A DNA stretch of 64,000 bases. Source: Glutamicibacter soli (GTDB lineage: Bacteria > Actinomycetota > Actinomycetes > Actinomycetales > Micrococcaceae). Position 1 is the stretch's first letter. Every line of letters starts with the position of its first letter. This document shows, one piece after another, positions 26,457 to 36,335 of the stretch. The position numbers and the translations under genes are program-made. Where the stretch lies: positions 62,001 through 126,000 of the forward strand of contig NZ_POAF01000007.1 in NCBI RefSeq assembly GCF_003309065.1. Reading direction: 5' to 3'. The notes under the pieces are model-generated. The model had not been told where the DNA came from and ran no database searches. It saw only the letters and a program-made list of their open reading frames with translations.

Positions 26457-27551
26457 TTAGACCAAACGCTCCAGCCATCCATGCCGGTCTTCAACCGTTC
26501 CACGCTGGATGCCAAGCAGTTCTTCGCGGATCGACATGGTGACTTCGCCAGCCTTGGCGTCTTCGTCACCGATGAGCTCGGTGCCGTTCTTCAGAACACC
26601 GATCGGGGTGATCACAGCAGCGGTACCGCAGGCGAAGACTTCAGTGATCTCGCCACTGGCAACGCCTTCACGCCATTCATCAAGAGTGATTCGGCGTTCC
26701 TCGACTTCTATTCCCCGGTCCTTGGCAAGCTGGATTACGGACGAGCGGGTAACGCCTTCGAGGATGGTTCCGGTCAGTGCAGGGGTGACCAGCTTGTTGT
26801 CCTTGGTAACGAAGAACACGTTCATTCCGCCAAGTTCTTCTACCGCATTGTCATTGAACGGGTCAAGGAACAGGACCTGCTTGCAGCCATTGTCTTCAGC
26901 TTCAAGCTGGGCAACGAGTGATGCCGCGTAGTTTCCACCGCACTTGGCGGAACCGGTTCCGCCTCGGCCTGCACGCGCATAGTTATGGGATACCCAGATG
27001 GCGACGGGCTTCAACTCTCCACCGAAGTAGTTGCCTGCCGGCGATGCGATGACCCGGTAGGAAACTTCGCGTGCTGCGCGAACTCCCAGGAATGCCTCGG
27101 TGGCAATCATGAACGGGCGAAGGTAGAGCGCCTCGCCATCACCTGTAGGTACCCAGTCGATGTCGGATGCCACGAGCTTTCGCAGTGACTCGACAAATAC
27201 TTCTTCGTCAAGCTGCGGCAGGGCGAGACGTGCCGCCGACTTGTTCAGTCGCGCAGCGTTTGCATGGGGACGGAACGTCCAAACGGATCCGTCCTCATGA
27301 CGGTAGGCCTTCAGACCTTCAAAGATTTCCTGGCCGTAATGAAGCACGGAGGCCGCTGGATCCATCGCGATGGGGCCGTACGGTTCGATGCGAGCGTCAT
27401 GCCAGGTACCGCCATGGCCTTCACCGTTGGCCGACCAGTCAATGACTGCGGTGTGGTCGGTGAAGAAGTCCCCGAAGCCCGGGTCGGCAAGAACCTTGGC
27501 GCGGTCCTCGGCGCTCTTGCGGTTCGTTGAGAGATTTTCGGTGAATTCCAT
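26457..27551 (-). CDS. ilvE: Branched-chain amino acid aminotransferase
   Basis: IlvE makes leucine, isoleucine and valine from their keto acids with glutamate. The 364-residue fold-type IV enzyme has the PLP lysine in GSAKCGGNYAAS (about residue 196). Its other landmarks are EIFEGLKAYR (about residue 73), EELGGMNVFFV (about residue 230) and FACGTAAVITP (about residue 310). It lies 114 bp downstream of leuB on the same strand, so leucine synthesis genes are grouped here, apart from leuCD at 14-16 kb. No TCTCA-N5-TGAGA palindrome is seen directly before it. Confidence 0.96.
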   Translation of the reverse strand: MEFTENLSTNRKSAEDRAKVLADPGFGDFFTDHTAVIDWSANGEGHGGTWHDARIEPYGPIAMDPAASVLHYGQEIFEGLKAYRHEDGSVWTFRPHANAARLNKSAARLALPQLDEEVFVESLRKLVASDIDWVPTGDGEALYLRPFMIATEAFLGVRAAREVSYRVIASPAGNYFGGELKPVAIWVSHNYARAGRGGTGSAKCGGNYAASLVAQLEAEDNGCKQVLFLDPFNDNAVEELGGMNVFFVTKDNKLVTPALTGTILEGVTRSSVIQLAKDRGIEVEERRITLDEWREGVASGEITEVFACGTAAVITPIGVLKNGTELIGDEDAKAGEVTMSIREELLGIQRGTVEDRHGWLERLV

Positions 27552-27584
27552 CTAACCTTGGACTTCCTAATTCATATACGAGCA

Positions 27585-27616
27585 ACGGGTGTCCCACAAA
27601 GTTGCGGAACACCCGT
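27585..27616 (-). terminator. Hairpin between leuB and ilvE
   Basis: On the minus-strand RNA, ACGGGUGUUCC pairs with GGGACACCCGU (11 bp, one G-U pair, ten-base loop). There is no strong U tail, so it may only reduce read-through from leuB to ilvE. Confidence 0.5.
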
Positions 27617-27665
27617 TTGTGGATTAGCTACCGGATACATCCGTACCGGGAACTTCCCTTTTAGC

Positions 27666-28724
27666 TTATGCCAGCAGGGCTACAATTGCATCGCCAATTT
27701 CGCTGGTGGTGCGGCGATCGGTCAATTCCTGACGTGAAGTGATCTCTTTTTCAACTGCCTGCTCGACAGCCTTCGATTCTTCAGACAGCCCCAAATGATC
27801 AAGCATCAAGGCAACGGACAGAATCGCTGCAGTCGGGTCGGCCTTCTGCTGGCCGGCAATGTCTGGAGCGGAGCCATGTACCGGCTCGAACATCGACGGG
27901 TAGGTTCGCGACATATTGATGTTGCCGCTGGCCGACAAGCCGATGCCACCAGTGATTGCTCCGGCTTGGTCTGTCAAAATATCGCCGAAAAGGTTATCCG
28001 TGACGATGACGTCGAAGCGGGCAGGGTCGGTGGTCAGGAAGATGGTCGCGGCATCAACATGCAGGTAGTCGTGCGTTACCTCCGGGAACTCCTTCGCCAC
28101 AGCTTCGACAGTCCGCCGCCATAGGTGACCGGCATGAACCAACACATTGTGCTTGTGAACCAAGGTCACGTGCTTGCGCTCCCGGCGCGAAGCTCGCGCA
28201 AACGCATCACGAACGACACGCTCCACGCCAAACGCGGTATTCACGGATACTTCAGTGGCGATCTCGTGCGGAGTGCCCGTACGGACAGACCCGCCGTTGC
28301 CCACATACGGGCCTTCGGTACCTTCGCGCACCACTATGAAATCGATGTTCCCCGGGTTGGCCAGAGGGCTTTCAATGCCAGGGTAAAGCTTCGACGGACG
28401 CAAGTTCACGTAGTGATCCAGCGAAAAGCGCAGCTTCAGCAGCATTTCACGCTCAATGAGCCCGGAAGGAATACGAGTATCGCCAGGAGCGGCACCTACC
28501 GCGCCGAACAAGATGGCGTCGTGCTTCTTGAGATTCTCCAGCGTCTCCTCGGGTAGGGTTTCACCGGTTTCGAGCCAATGCTCGGCACCCAGCTTGTAGT
28601 TGGTCAGATTGACCTCGTTCTCGCCGCCGTTGGTGACGAAGTTCAAGACCTTGACGGCCTCTGCGACGACTTCTGGTCCAATGCCATCCCCAGGAATGAC
28701 TGCAATTTCAAAAACTTTTCCCAT
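27666..28724 (-). CDS. leuB: 3-isopropylmalate dehydrogenase
   Basis: LeuB oxidises and decarboxylates 3-isopropylmalate to 2-ketoisocaproate with NAD+. The 352-residue protein has the start [13 protein letters not shown], the substrate-binding [13 protein letters not shown] (about residue 135) and the metal-binding [18 protein letters not shown] (about residues 237-254). The ATG at 28724 follows a weak GGA-type site. Upstream at 28767-28781 lies the palindrome also found at leuC/ltbR, so it is probably under LtbR control. It is divergent from a histidine kinase gene. Confidence 0.97.
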   Translation of the reverse strand: MGKVFEIAVIPGDGIGPEVVAEAVKVLNFVTNGGENEVNLTNYKLGAEHWLETGETLPEETLENLKKHDAILFGAVGAAPGDTRIPSGLIEREMLLKLRFSLDHYVNLRPSKLYPGIESPLANPGNIDFIVVREGTEGPYVGNGGSVRTGTPHEIATEVSVNTAFGVERVVRDAFARASRRERKHVTLVHKHNVLVHAGHLWRRTVEAVAKEFPEVTHDYLHVDAATIFLTTDPARFDVIVTDNLFGDILTDQAGAITGGIGLSASGNINMSRTYPSMFEPVHGSAPDIAGQQKADPTAAILSVALMLDHLGLSEESKAVEQAVEKEITSRQELTDRRTTSEIGDAIVALLA

Positions 28725-28766
28725 GGGTCCAAGCTTACCGAACAGAGTCCAACATATGAGAGCTCA

Positions 28767-28781
28767 TCTCAAATTATGAGA
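28767..28781. promoter_or_regulatory. Likely LtbR operator upstream of leuB
   Basis: The perfect palindrome TCTCA-AATTA-TGAGA lies 43-57 bases upstream of the leuB start codon. It matches the arms of the site at 16209-16223 exactly and differs in the central five bases. Confidence 0.7.
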
Positions 28782-28926
28782 AACCGTGAAATCTTAACTC
28801 TAAAATCTCAAACTCCAGGATGAGGTTCCCCTATGCACTGAGCACTAAAATAAGATGATGCGTGCTATTTCCCTCAGATCAGAGGTCACGCGCATTCGGC
28901 ACTTTTCTCGAACTTCAGAGGCATAG

Positions 28927-30147
28927 TTGATCTTTTCAAACCCGCATCGCCGGATTGATCGGTGGATTCGCGAGAATTCCGGCAAAGTTGATTTTGCAAC
29001 GGGATTGGCTTTCACACTGCTATGTCTTCTGCTGACGGCGACCATCGGCTTCAGCAGTTCCTTGCTCATGACTCTTTCGCTCGTAGCCATCTCCTTGATG
29101 CAAACAGCGCCCCTCATGATGCGCCGCGCCAGACCATGGCTCGCGACGCTGATTATCACGTTCGGACATCTACTTCAGCTAGCCTTCGGCGGACTGGTGC
29201 TACCGTCCCAGCTGTCGGTTCCGATCATGGTCTACACGATGGCTGTCTATGGAAAGCGCTGGCAATCATTTACCACTCTGGGGTTCGGACTGCTGGGAGC
29301 ACTACTCGCGACCTTGAGTATGTTCAACAGCGGTAGCTCGCCGACCGGTGGATTCACGTTCATCAGTTTCGACACAATGATCTCGTTCGTTGGCCTGGCC
29401 CTTGTGGTCACCGTGTCCTGGACCTTCGGCGACCTTGCCCGCAACCGGCGACTGACCATGAAAGCATTGCAGGACCACGCGGATCGACTCGAAAAAGAGC
29501 GAATCATCGAACGCGACCTGGCTGCCGCCGATGAACGAAATCACATAGCACGTGAAATGCATGACATCGTCGCGCATTCCTTATCCGTAATCATCACGCA
29601 GGCGGACGGCGCCCGCTACGCCGCCGTCAACGATCCGGAAATAGCGATCACCACCTTGAAAACCGTCTCCGATACTGGACGTGCGTCTCTCCGTGAAATG
29701 CGCCGCCTGCTGGGTGTCTTGCGCAAGGACGAAGAGGTTGAGAACCGCCCCTTGCCGGCCTTGGCCAATATTCCGGATCTTATCCAGAACGCTGAAACTG
29801 CCGGGCTGAAAGTTCAATTCAGTTACGCCGGCTCACCACGAAAAGAACTGCCAGCTGGCGCTGAACTAACCGCCTATCGAAGCGTTCAAGAAGCCCTCAC
29901 CAACGTTGTTAAGCATGCCGGGCCGAACACGGCCGCCTCGGTACAACTAAATTGGACGTCTCGGGGATTGGAACTCGTTATTGAAGACAACGGCCGCGGT
30001 GCCGGTTCCTTGACTTTCGAGGGGCAAGGCTACGGTTTGCAAGGTATGAGCGAGCGCGTTGCCCTATACGATGGAACCTGCAAGGCCTCTCCGCGAACCG
30101 GCGGAGGATTCATAGTTTCTGTATTCATTCCCTACTCGGAGGACTAA
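28927..30147 (+). CDS. Sensor histidine kinase, NarL/DesK type
   Basis: The 406-residue protein has several membrane helices over residues 18-160 and no large extracellular loop, so it probably senses the membrane or an internal signal. The HisKA_3 dimerisation domain carries the phosphoacceptor in REMHDIVAHSLSV (about residue 210). The ATPase domain follows with QEALTNVVKHA (about residue 320), DNGRGAG and GLQGMSERV. The start is a TTG at 28927; a CAGAGG stretch precedes it. It lies six bases ahead of its response regulator. No target operon is attached, so the signal and output are unknown. Confidence 0.88.
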   Translation: MIFSNPHRRIDRWIRENSGKVDFATGLAFTLLCLLLTATIGFSSSLLMTLSLVAISLMQTAPLMMRRARPWLATLIITFGHLLQLAFGGLVLPSQLSVPIMVYTMAVYGKRWQSFTTLGFGLLGALLATLSMFNSGSSPTGGFTFISFDTMISFVGLALVVTVSWTFGDLARNRRLTMKALQDHADRLEKERIIERDLAAADERNHIAREMHDIVAHSLSVIITQADGARYAAVNDPEIAITTLKTVSDTGRASLREMRRLLGVLRKDEEVENRPLPALANIPDLIQNAETAGLKVQFSYAGSPRKELPAGAELTAYRSVQEALTNVVKHAGPNTAASVQLNWTSRGLELVIEDNGRGAGSLTFEGQGYGLQGMSERVALYDGTCKASPRTGGGFIVSVFIPYSED

Positions 30148-30153
30148 CACTCG

Positions 30154-30846
30154 ATGACATCAGGCACCACAATCAAGGTAGCCCTTGTTGATGATCAGTT
30201 GCTGGTACGCAGTGGATTCCGAATGTTAATCAATTCCCAGCCGGATATGGAAGTCATCGCCGAAGCAGGCAACGGACGTGAAGCACTCGCAACACCCTCC
30301 TTGCAGCAAGCGGATGTCATTTTGATGGACGTGCGGATGCCGGAAATGGATGGGATACAGACCACCGAGCGCCTGCTGGACCCAGCGAAGAAAGCTGCGG
30401 ATGGGCCCAAGGTAATCGTCTTGACGACTTTCGACATGGACGAGTATGCACTGAGTGCCATCCAAGCCGGCGCCAGTGGTTTTCTCCTCAAGGATGCTCC
30501 TCCGGAGGAGCTACTCGAATCGGTGCGCACGGTCAACCGCGGAGACGCGGTCATCGCGCCCTCAACGACACGGCGTTTGCTGAACCATATGGCGCCCATC
30601 TTGAAACGATCTGTGGCGCAGGCTGATAACTCCCTAATGACAGCGGTGGAGTCGCTCACCCCACGGGAACGTGAAGTCTTCGGACTCATCGCAGAGGGAC
30701 AATCCAACCCTGAAATTGCCGAAAGGCTTTTTCTGTCGGAAGCAACCGTTAAGACGCATGTGGGCCATATCTTGGCAAAACTTGGCGCACGGGATCGAGT
30801 CCAGGCAGTAGTCATCGCCTACCAAACCGGGGTGGCCAGCCCATAA
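30154..30846 (+). CDS. LuxR/NarL-family response regulator
   Basis: The 230-residue protein has a receiver domain with acidic pocket VDDQ (about residue 12), phosphoacceptor Asp in ILMDVRMPEMDG (about residue 62) and Lys in LLKDAPPEEL (about residue 112). The C-terminal LuxR helix-turn-helix begins with LTPREREVFGLIAEG (about residue 168) and contains SEATVKTHV. It pairs with the histidine kinase six bases upstream and ends at a strong terminator. Confidence 0.93.
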   Translation: MTSGTTIKVALVDDQLLVRSGFRMLINSQPDMEVIAEAGNGREALATPSLQQADVILMDVRMPEMDGIQTTERLLDPAKKAADGPKVIVLTTFDMDEYALSAIQAGASGFLLKDAPPEELLESVRTVNRGDAVIAPSTTRRLLNHMAPILKRSVAQADNSLMTAVESLTPREREVFGLIAEGQSNPEIAERLFLSEATVKTHVGHILAKLGARDRVQAVVIAYQTGVASP

Positions 30847-30861
30847 AACGGAAACAAGTGA

Positions 30862-30917
30862 AAAGCGGCTGCGGAACTATTCCTATCGATTGATAGTAAT
30901 GGTGCCGCAGCCGCTTT
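30862..30917. terminator. Bidirectional terminator between response regulator and metG
   Basis: A perfect 13-bp stem AAAGCGGCTGCGG (30862-30874) pairs with 30905-30917. The long loop contains a smaller hairpin (CTATCGATTGATAG). It lies between convergent genes. Confidence 0.8.
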
Positions 30918-30934
30918 AGCTCAATGAACGAAGC

Positions 30935-32485
30935 TTACTTCTCTTCCTCATAGCGAGGAAACACCGGGGCCGGGGCCGGTAGTTCGGTTCCGGGAACCAA
31001 TGCAGTTCCGTAGTTTTCAAAATTTCGGGCTGAACCTTCGCCTACCGCGAGCACATTGAGCAGGGAAGTCATGGCTTGGGGAAGCACCGGCTGGAGCAGG
31101 ATGGCGACTTGGCGGACAATCTCGATTGTTACGTAGAGTACGGTTTCCATACGTGCTGGATCAGTCTTCTTGAGCTTCCAAGGTTCCTGCTCCGCGAAGT
31201 ACGCGTTGGTATCTCCCAGAACATGCCATATGGCCTCAAGAGCTCGACTGAATTCCTGGCGGTCGTAGGCCTCCCGGTTGATTTCCAGCAGCTTCGCGGC
31301 GGCCTCAAGAATCTCGTTGTCAGCTGCCAGCAATTCTCCGGGAGTTGGCACTAATCCCCCGCAGTTCTTGGCTACCATCGACAGCGAACGCTGGGCAAGA
31401 TTACCGAAGTTGTTCGCCAAGTCACCATTGATGCGAGCCACGATGGTTTCGTGGTTGTAGTTTCCATCGGCGCCAAAAGGTACTTCGCGCAAGAAGAAGT
31501 ACCGAACCTGATCTAGACCATATCGGGTAACAAAATCCTCAGGGGAAACGGTGTTGCCCAACGATTTGGACATCTTAACACCGTTGTTATGCAAGAAGCC
31601 GTGGATCATGACTCGCTTGGGAACCGGCAGCTTCGCGGACATCAGGAACGCCGGCCAGTAAATGGCGTGGAATCGCGAGATGTCCTTGCCGATCACATGG
31701 ACGTCCGCTGGCCAGTACTTCTGGAAGGAGGCCGACTCGACATCTGGAAAGCCGACGCCGGTCAAGTAGTTCGTCAAGGCATCCACCCACACGTACATAA
31801 CGTGCTTGTCGTTGCCCGGCACCGGGATTCCCCAGTCGAAAGTGGTGCGCGAAATGGAAAGGTCGGTCAGGCCGCCTTCAACAAAACGAACAACCTCATT
31901 GAACCGAGAACGAGGTGCACCAAAGTCAGGATTCTCCTCGTAGTGGGCCAAAAGCTTGTCCTGGTACTTGGAGAGTCTGAAGAAATACGATTCCTCCTCA
32001 GTCCAGGTAACTTCAGTGTCGGTTTCCGTAGCGTAGCGAATTCCGGCGTCTCGCACGTCCGTCTGCTCTTCGGTGTAGAACGCCTCATCGCGAACCGAAT
32101 ACCAACCGGCATACTTGTCCAGGTAGATGTCGCCATTCGCTTCCATCCGGCGCCACAATTCCTGTGCAGCAGCATGATGATCGGCGTCGGAGGTGCGGAT
32201 AAAACGGTCATAACTCGTTCCGAGCTCATCGTTCATCGCTTGGAAAGCATCCGAGTTTCGCTGCGCAAGCTGGGCAGGGGTGATCCCCTCCTTTTCCGCG
32301 GTCTGCATCATCTTCTGGCCATGCTCATCGGTGCCAGTCATGAAGAAGACATCGAAGCCGTCCAACCGCTTGAAGCGCGCTAAGGTATCGGTTGCCACCA
32401 CTTCGTAGGCATGTCCGATGTGTGGAGTGCCGTTCGGGTAAGAGATTGCAGTTGTAGCGTAAAAGGGTTTCTGCTGAGAAGTCAC
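30935..32485 (-). CDS. metG: Methionyl-tRNA synthetase
   Basis: MetG charges initiator and elongator tRNA-Met. The 516-residue class I enzyme has the HIGH motif TPHIGHAYE (about residues 20-28) and the KMSKS motif GVKMSKSLG (about residue 305). The anticodon-binding helical domain lies at about residues 370-500. It lacks the extra C-terminal tRNA-binding domain found in longer forms, as is normal for this short type. The start is GTG at 32485. It faces the response regulator across a terminator and follows the NYN gene with a 57-bp gap. Confidence 0.96.
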   Translation of the reverse strand: MTSQQKPFYATTAISYPNGTPHIGHAYEVVATDTLARFKRLDGFDVFFMTGTDEHGQKMMQTAEKEGITPAQLAQRNSDAFQAMNDELGTSYDRFIRTSDADHHAAAQELWRRMEANGDIYLDKYAGWYSVRDEAFYTEEQTDVRDAGIRYATETDTEVTWTEEESYFFRLSKYQDKLLAHYEENPDFGAPRSRFNEVVRFVEGGLTDLSISRTTFDWGIPVPGNDKHVMYVWVDALTNYLTGVGFPDVESASFQKYWPADVHVIGKDISRFHAIYWPAFLMSAKLPVPKRVMIHGFLHNNGVKMSKSLGNTVSPEDFVTRYGLDQVRYFFLREVPFGADGNYNHETIVARINGDLANNFGNLAQRSLSMVAKNCGGLVPTPGELLAADNEILEAAAKLLEINREAYDRQEFSRALEAIWHVLGDTNAYFAEQEPWKLKKTDPARMETVLYVTIEIVRQVAILLQPVLPQAMTSLLNVLAVGEGSARNFENYGTALVPGTELPAPAPVFPRYEEEK

Positions 32486-32542
32486 GATCTAAATTTACCT
32501 TAGTCCCGCCGGGAAAGTTGATTATGCAAAGCTCGACAATCG

Positions 32543-33553
32543 TCACATGAGTCGATCTAGGTAGTCCCAAAACGCACTACGGAGCACTCGCCTAATCTTC
32601 TGCTGGTCTGTTGTCCACTCCCCTAGAACCTGAGCACAGTCTTTTAGTAAAGTCCGGTCAATTTCCAACGGAAGTTGAGGTTTGTCAGCTAGAAGGTCGA
32701 GAACTTCTGCTTGGGTAGTTACTGCCAGCCAAGATTCTGCTACCCTGCCGCCAATTTCCTCAGCTGCGGCAAGCTCATTTTGCTCGTAGGCCGCGTTTCC
32801 TTGGTAGCCTTGGCGGCCGGAGCCACTAGAGTAAATAATTTCTGAATGTGTCATAGGTTCAGCCGAATTCTGCTGCACAGCTTTTTGTGCCATGACCGCC
32901 GGTGTCGGCACCGAAGTTCTAGTGTCGGAGATTCCGCGAACTGAACCGGGAGTTGCCTTAGCAATAAGTGCTGATTTTTCCGAATGGTTCTGGTCCCACT
33001 CGATAACTCGGGTAAATACTGAATCCAAAAGTTGGTCTGGGATTGTCTCAATCGCATCAGCGGTGAGCGCGAGATGCTCAGCTACTGAGGCCACTCCCAA
33101 TCTACTTTCGGGTTTGTTGACGCCGAGGAGCACAACTTTCATCCCAAGGTCCTGTGCTTCTTCAACAGCCTCCGCCAGATCATCATCTCCGGACACGAGA
33201 TAAGCAATAGAAGCAGCCCTCGTGCGTGCGACGCCGACGAGATCCAAAGCCAGTCTCAAATCAACGCCTTTCTGTTCGCCGTTGTATGAAATACGCCCCA
33301 ACCGAACTTTAACCCCGGAAATTAGCCCAATTCGCTTGTGCTGTTCAGTAAATAACCCGTCCTTCGAAGCGTCATACCAGTAAACCCGCAAATTGCTCAG
33401 ACCAGTGTTCTTCTTAACGGACTGGACGATTCCCCGGATCAAAGATTCATAGTGAGTTGTAAATGCAGATCGCAACGTCGTCCCGGCGGCTCGATGCCCA
33501 CCAAGAGACAGTAAGAACCCGGCATCGATAAAGATTGCTGTTTGGCTTGGCAT
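32543..33553 (-). CDS. NYN-domain (PIN-like) protein
   Basis: From the ATG at 33553 the product is 336 residues. The N-terminal NYN domain starts AIFIDAGFLLS (about residue 5), with the first acidic residue, and contains YLVSGDDDLAEAVEEA (about residue 113), the second acidic cluster. It ends near VVLLGVN. NYN proteins are related to PIN nucleases and are thought to cut RNA. The C-terminal half (about residues 170-336) is not recognised. The open frame continues to 33700 with other possible starts, and none has a good ribosome binding site, so the start is uncertain. It lies at the edge of the A+T-rich island. Confidence 0.7.
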   Translation of the reverse strand: MPSQTAIFIDAGFLLSLGGHRAAGTTLRSAFTTHYESLIRGIVQSVKKNTGLSNLRVYWYDASKDGLFTEQHKRIGLISGVKVRLGRISYNGEQKGVDLRLALDLVGVARTRAASIAYLVSGDDDLAEAVEEAQDLGMKVVLLGVNKPESRLGVASVAEHLALTADAIETIPDQLLDSVFTRVIEWDQNHSEKSALIAKATPGSVRGISDTRTSVPTPAVMAQKAVQQNSAEPMTHSEIIYSSGSGRQGYQGNAAYEQNELAAAEEIGGRVAESWLAVTTQAEVLDLLADKPQLPLEIDRTLLKDCAQVLGEWTTDQQKIRRVLRSAFWDYLDRLM

Positions 33554-34151
33554 AGTCAGATCGTACGGCAAAACCACGAGAACCATTTGGTCTGGTGGAT
33601 CAGTGCAGTCAAATACTGTCGACGGAAGTTGAAAACTGGGCATCAACGGAACTCGTAAAGTGAACACTCTCAGATGTTTTGCAGAAGAATATGGCAGCAC
33701 CTGTGCGCGTATCGGATAGCACTGCAGTAAGGATCGGGTAGTGCTTCAGAGGGCGCCATCTGGAGTCAGTCTGAAGTGCGAAAATCTCTCGTTAACCTGC
33801 TGCGCGGTTATTGCGTTCATTCTGCGCTCGTAGGGGCCCGCATTCGATCGCCTTTTCGTCGTGGTTATTTTGGCTCCAGTTCGAGAAGAGGCAAAAAACT
33901 TCCGAGTCGTGCGAATTGTTGCTAGTCAATCCTGGAAAGGCTCGGCTTGATATGCAGCTCTCCGCATTCGATATTAGGCGTTGTTCTACAGGCGCTGGTG
34001 CGCACGGTTTCGGCTGCAGTTGGCTGCGTCAGCAGCACTGATTTGCATCGGCGGTGGCTGATCTTCAGATCTTTGTCCTGCTTATTGAGTCATCCGCCAA
34101 CGTTTATGGGTGCTATTCATTACACGCACTATTGCTACCGCTTCGGTACAT
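33554..34151. other. Gene-poor stretch at the left edge of the island
   Basis: About 600 bases hold no convincing gene. The only frames (for example 33811-34041) lack a ribosome binding site and recognisable protein features. The right end joins the remains of an IS110 transposase. The stretch may be decayed mobile-element sequence. Confidence 0.5.
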
Positions 34152-34759
34152 AGGCGCTTCCAAATGCCACTGCTAGACATTCGGTGGTGCAGTTGCATCT
34201 GCGGCACATCGATACGCTCGATGAGCAGCTTCAGATCCTGAACCAGATGATCGCCGAGGCAATGCAGTCTTTCGACCAAGCATGCCAGGCTCTTGGCACG
34301 ATTCCGGGGATCGGCGAGCAAACAGCTCAGGTCATCATTGCCGAGATCGGCGTAGACATGAATGTTTTTGCCGATGCGGCGCATCTGGCCTCCTGGGCCG
34401 GTGTCTGTCCGGGGCAGAACGAGTCGGCCGGGCGGCAGCGTTCCTCGCATACCTATGGCGGGAACGTGTATTTGCGGGCGGCGCTGGGAACCGCCGCGTT
34501 AGGGGCGATCAAGCACAAGGAGTCGTTCCTGGCGGCCCGGTATCGACGGTTGTATCTTCGCCGCGGCGGAAGCCGTGCGCTGGTAGCCGTCGAGCACACC
34601 ATCATCGTGGCCATTTGGCACCTGTTGGCTAACGGCGAAGTCTTCAAGGAGCTGGGCCCGGACTACTACGATCAACGCAACAAAGACCGTGCGAAATCAC
34701 GGGCGGTCAAGGAGCTTGAGCGGCTCGGGTACGAGGTTCAGCTTGACTCAGTAGCCTGA
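34152..34759 (+). pseudogene. IS110-family transposase, C-terminal remnant
   Basis: About 190 residues of an IS110 transposase survive. The preserved part includes the Transposase_20 helix-hairpin motif GTIPGIGEQTAQVIIAEIG and the C-terminal motif PGQNESAGRQRSS with its conserved Ser, followed by YGGNVYLRAALG. The N-terminal DEDD nuclease half, about 150-200 residues, is missing. A stop codon at 34151 closes the frame upstream, and the GTG at 34184 has no good ribosome binding site. The element is therefore dead. Its position at the start of the A+T-rich polymer genes suggests a past insertion or recombination point. No terminal repeats are visible, which is normal for IS110. Confidence 0.85.
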
Positions 34760-35311
34760 CAGCCCTGTTCGTTGACGAATTCGAAGAGAAGGCCCTTAGA
34801 AACACTATCTTTCACCTTGCTAAGCCTAGAATTCTGTCCCTGGGCTTAGGCAATGACGCACGCTCTGATGGCGCAAGCGTTGGGTTCGGACGCTCCAGTA
34901 TTCACGTACTAGGGTCGTAGACACTGAATATCATGGCTTCGTGAACATTCAACCTCGCGGCTTCACACCCCTCGATACACAGGTGATACCAAATGCTTCT
35001 GCTAAACAAATAACTAGGTGGTATACAGTTACCAACCGCTCAACTCATTCGGCAGTTGGTAACTGTGTAAAAAGTATTGAGATCCACTGTATATGAAGTG
35101 ACGAGTTTCAGTGCCTACGAAGTCACGAAAATTCACACCGACTTGCCGGACTAGACGTACCAACAAGACGTATTCAGCACACTATCCGATCTTTGCGCTA
35201 GAAAAATTGCGAAATGAATTCCGGAAAGATTCAAGAAGAACGGGAACAAGTCTATTCATGATCGCGCGGACAATAAGAGAATTAATCCGAATACAGAAGC
35301 TCAAACAATTC
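34760..35311. other. Intergenic A+T-rich stretch with a hairpin
   Basis: No convincing gene is present. A small frame at 35111-35317 (68 residues, basic) has no ribosome binding site and is not accepted. A 12-bp perfect hairpin lies at 35025-35066. A degenerate copy of 34141-34192 lies at about 34970-35035. Confidence 0.5.
35025..35066. repeat. Inverted repeat, 12 bp with 18-base loop
   Basis: ACAGTTACCAAC at 35025-35036 pairs perfectly with 35055-35066. No T tail follows on the minus strand and an A run follows on the plus strand. It is not a classical terminator for either direction, and it may be a mobile-element end. Confidence 0.6.
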
Positions 35312-35992
35312 TTATAGGTCAGAGCTAAGACTCCAGTATTTACTTTTATCCACAAATGATGAATCAGGCTTATAGAACGGCTCCTTAAGTGACAGATGAT
35401 CACGCTCCCAGGCGATATCATGTCGAATAACCCTCGCAGGAACACCAGCAACAATACAGTTATTTGTAAACGAACCTTTTACCAAAGCTGATGCACCAAC
35501 TACACTACCGGGACCGACAGAAGTCCCACCGAGTACCCTCACCCCCCAGCCAAGCCAAACATGATCACCAATAACTACGGGCCTAGCCGGATTAACCCTA
35601 GATCCAGATACAACATCAAAAATCGGATGCTCATCATCCGTGCGAATCTGCACATCACCAGAGATCATTACGTCATTTCCAAGAGAAATCCTGGAGCCTT
35701 CAACGGCACAAAACATTACACGAGTCGTAGAAGTTACGTTGTCACCAATTTCAATGGAGGCATCCTCACCAAGCCTCATGAATGCGTGAAGCCCATGCAA
35801 ACCTTTACCAATACGTACGACTGCATTGTTGCAATCAAATCGAAAAATCGAACCGGAGGTGATCTTAACACCTCTATCCAAAACCAGTCTATTATTTTCC
35901 CCCCGAAAATGCACCTGCACACCTTCAATTCGGGGTCCATCATAGACAATTTCATTACCAAGTGCGTCTGAATAAGAAACTACACCATTCAT
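35312..35992 (-). CDS. Hexapeptide-repeat (left-handed beta-helix) acyltransferase
   Basis: The 226-residue protein has hexapeptide repeats through the middle and C-terminal part (from about residue 40; for example VVIGDHVWLGWGVRVLGG near residue 140). It also has the late VVGASALVKGSF and GVPARVI motifs of CapG/maltose-type O-acetyltransferases. It would place an acetyl group on a sugar, probably of the polymer made by the neighbouring genes. The ATG at 35992 is preferred over the TTG one codon earlier because GGGAG stands seven bases before it. It is A+T-rich like the genes upstream on the same strand and separated from them by a 343-bp gap. Confidence 0.82.
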   Translation of the reverse strand: MNGVVSYSDALGNEIVYDGPRIEGVQVHFRGENNRLVLDRGVKITSGSIFRFDCNNAVVRIGKGLHGLHAFMRLGEDASIEIGDNVTSTTRVMFCAVEGSRISLGNDVMISGDVQIRTDDEHPIFDVVSGSRVNPARPVVIGDHVWLGWGVRVLGGTSVGPGSVVGASALVKGSFTNNCIVAGVPARVIRHDIAWERDHLSLKEPFYKPDSSFVDKSKYWSLSSDL

Positions 35993-36335
35993 CAAATAAC
36001 TCCCAGACTGTTAGTGGAAAATATGATCAATTTGCGGAACAAAATTACTATTATAAATCATACTAAACAAGCAAAATGCAAAAACATAGTACACTGCTTG
36101 ACGCTCAATCCGTTTATAACGCAACGATTCACGAACGTTCCACACTCTCCACAGGTAAAAGCACAATAATCACATGGAAACTTCAAGGAAACGTGTCGAA
36201 TCAAAACAATCAACAATTGTGCTCTTATAGAATAGCCCAAGAAATTATTGCTTCAAATAAACGCTATCGCTCGCGATTCGGATCGACGAGAGAATTAACA
36301 AGAAGGCATGCACAAGAACAAAATCAATAATTAGA
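35993..36335. other. Intergenic stretch before the acyltransferase
   Basis: About 340 very A+T-rich bases contain no gene. They should hold the acyltransferase promoter, but no clear -35/-10 pair was recognised. Confidence 0.4.

Noticed and set aside
35111-35317. A 68-residue basic plus-strand frame, possible small DNA-binding protein
   Set aside because: It has no ribosome binding site, no domain and an A+T-rich setting with many random frames. It also runs into the acyltransferase 3' end.
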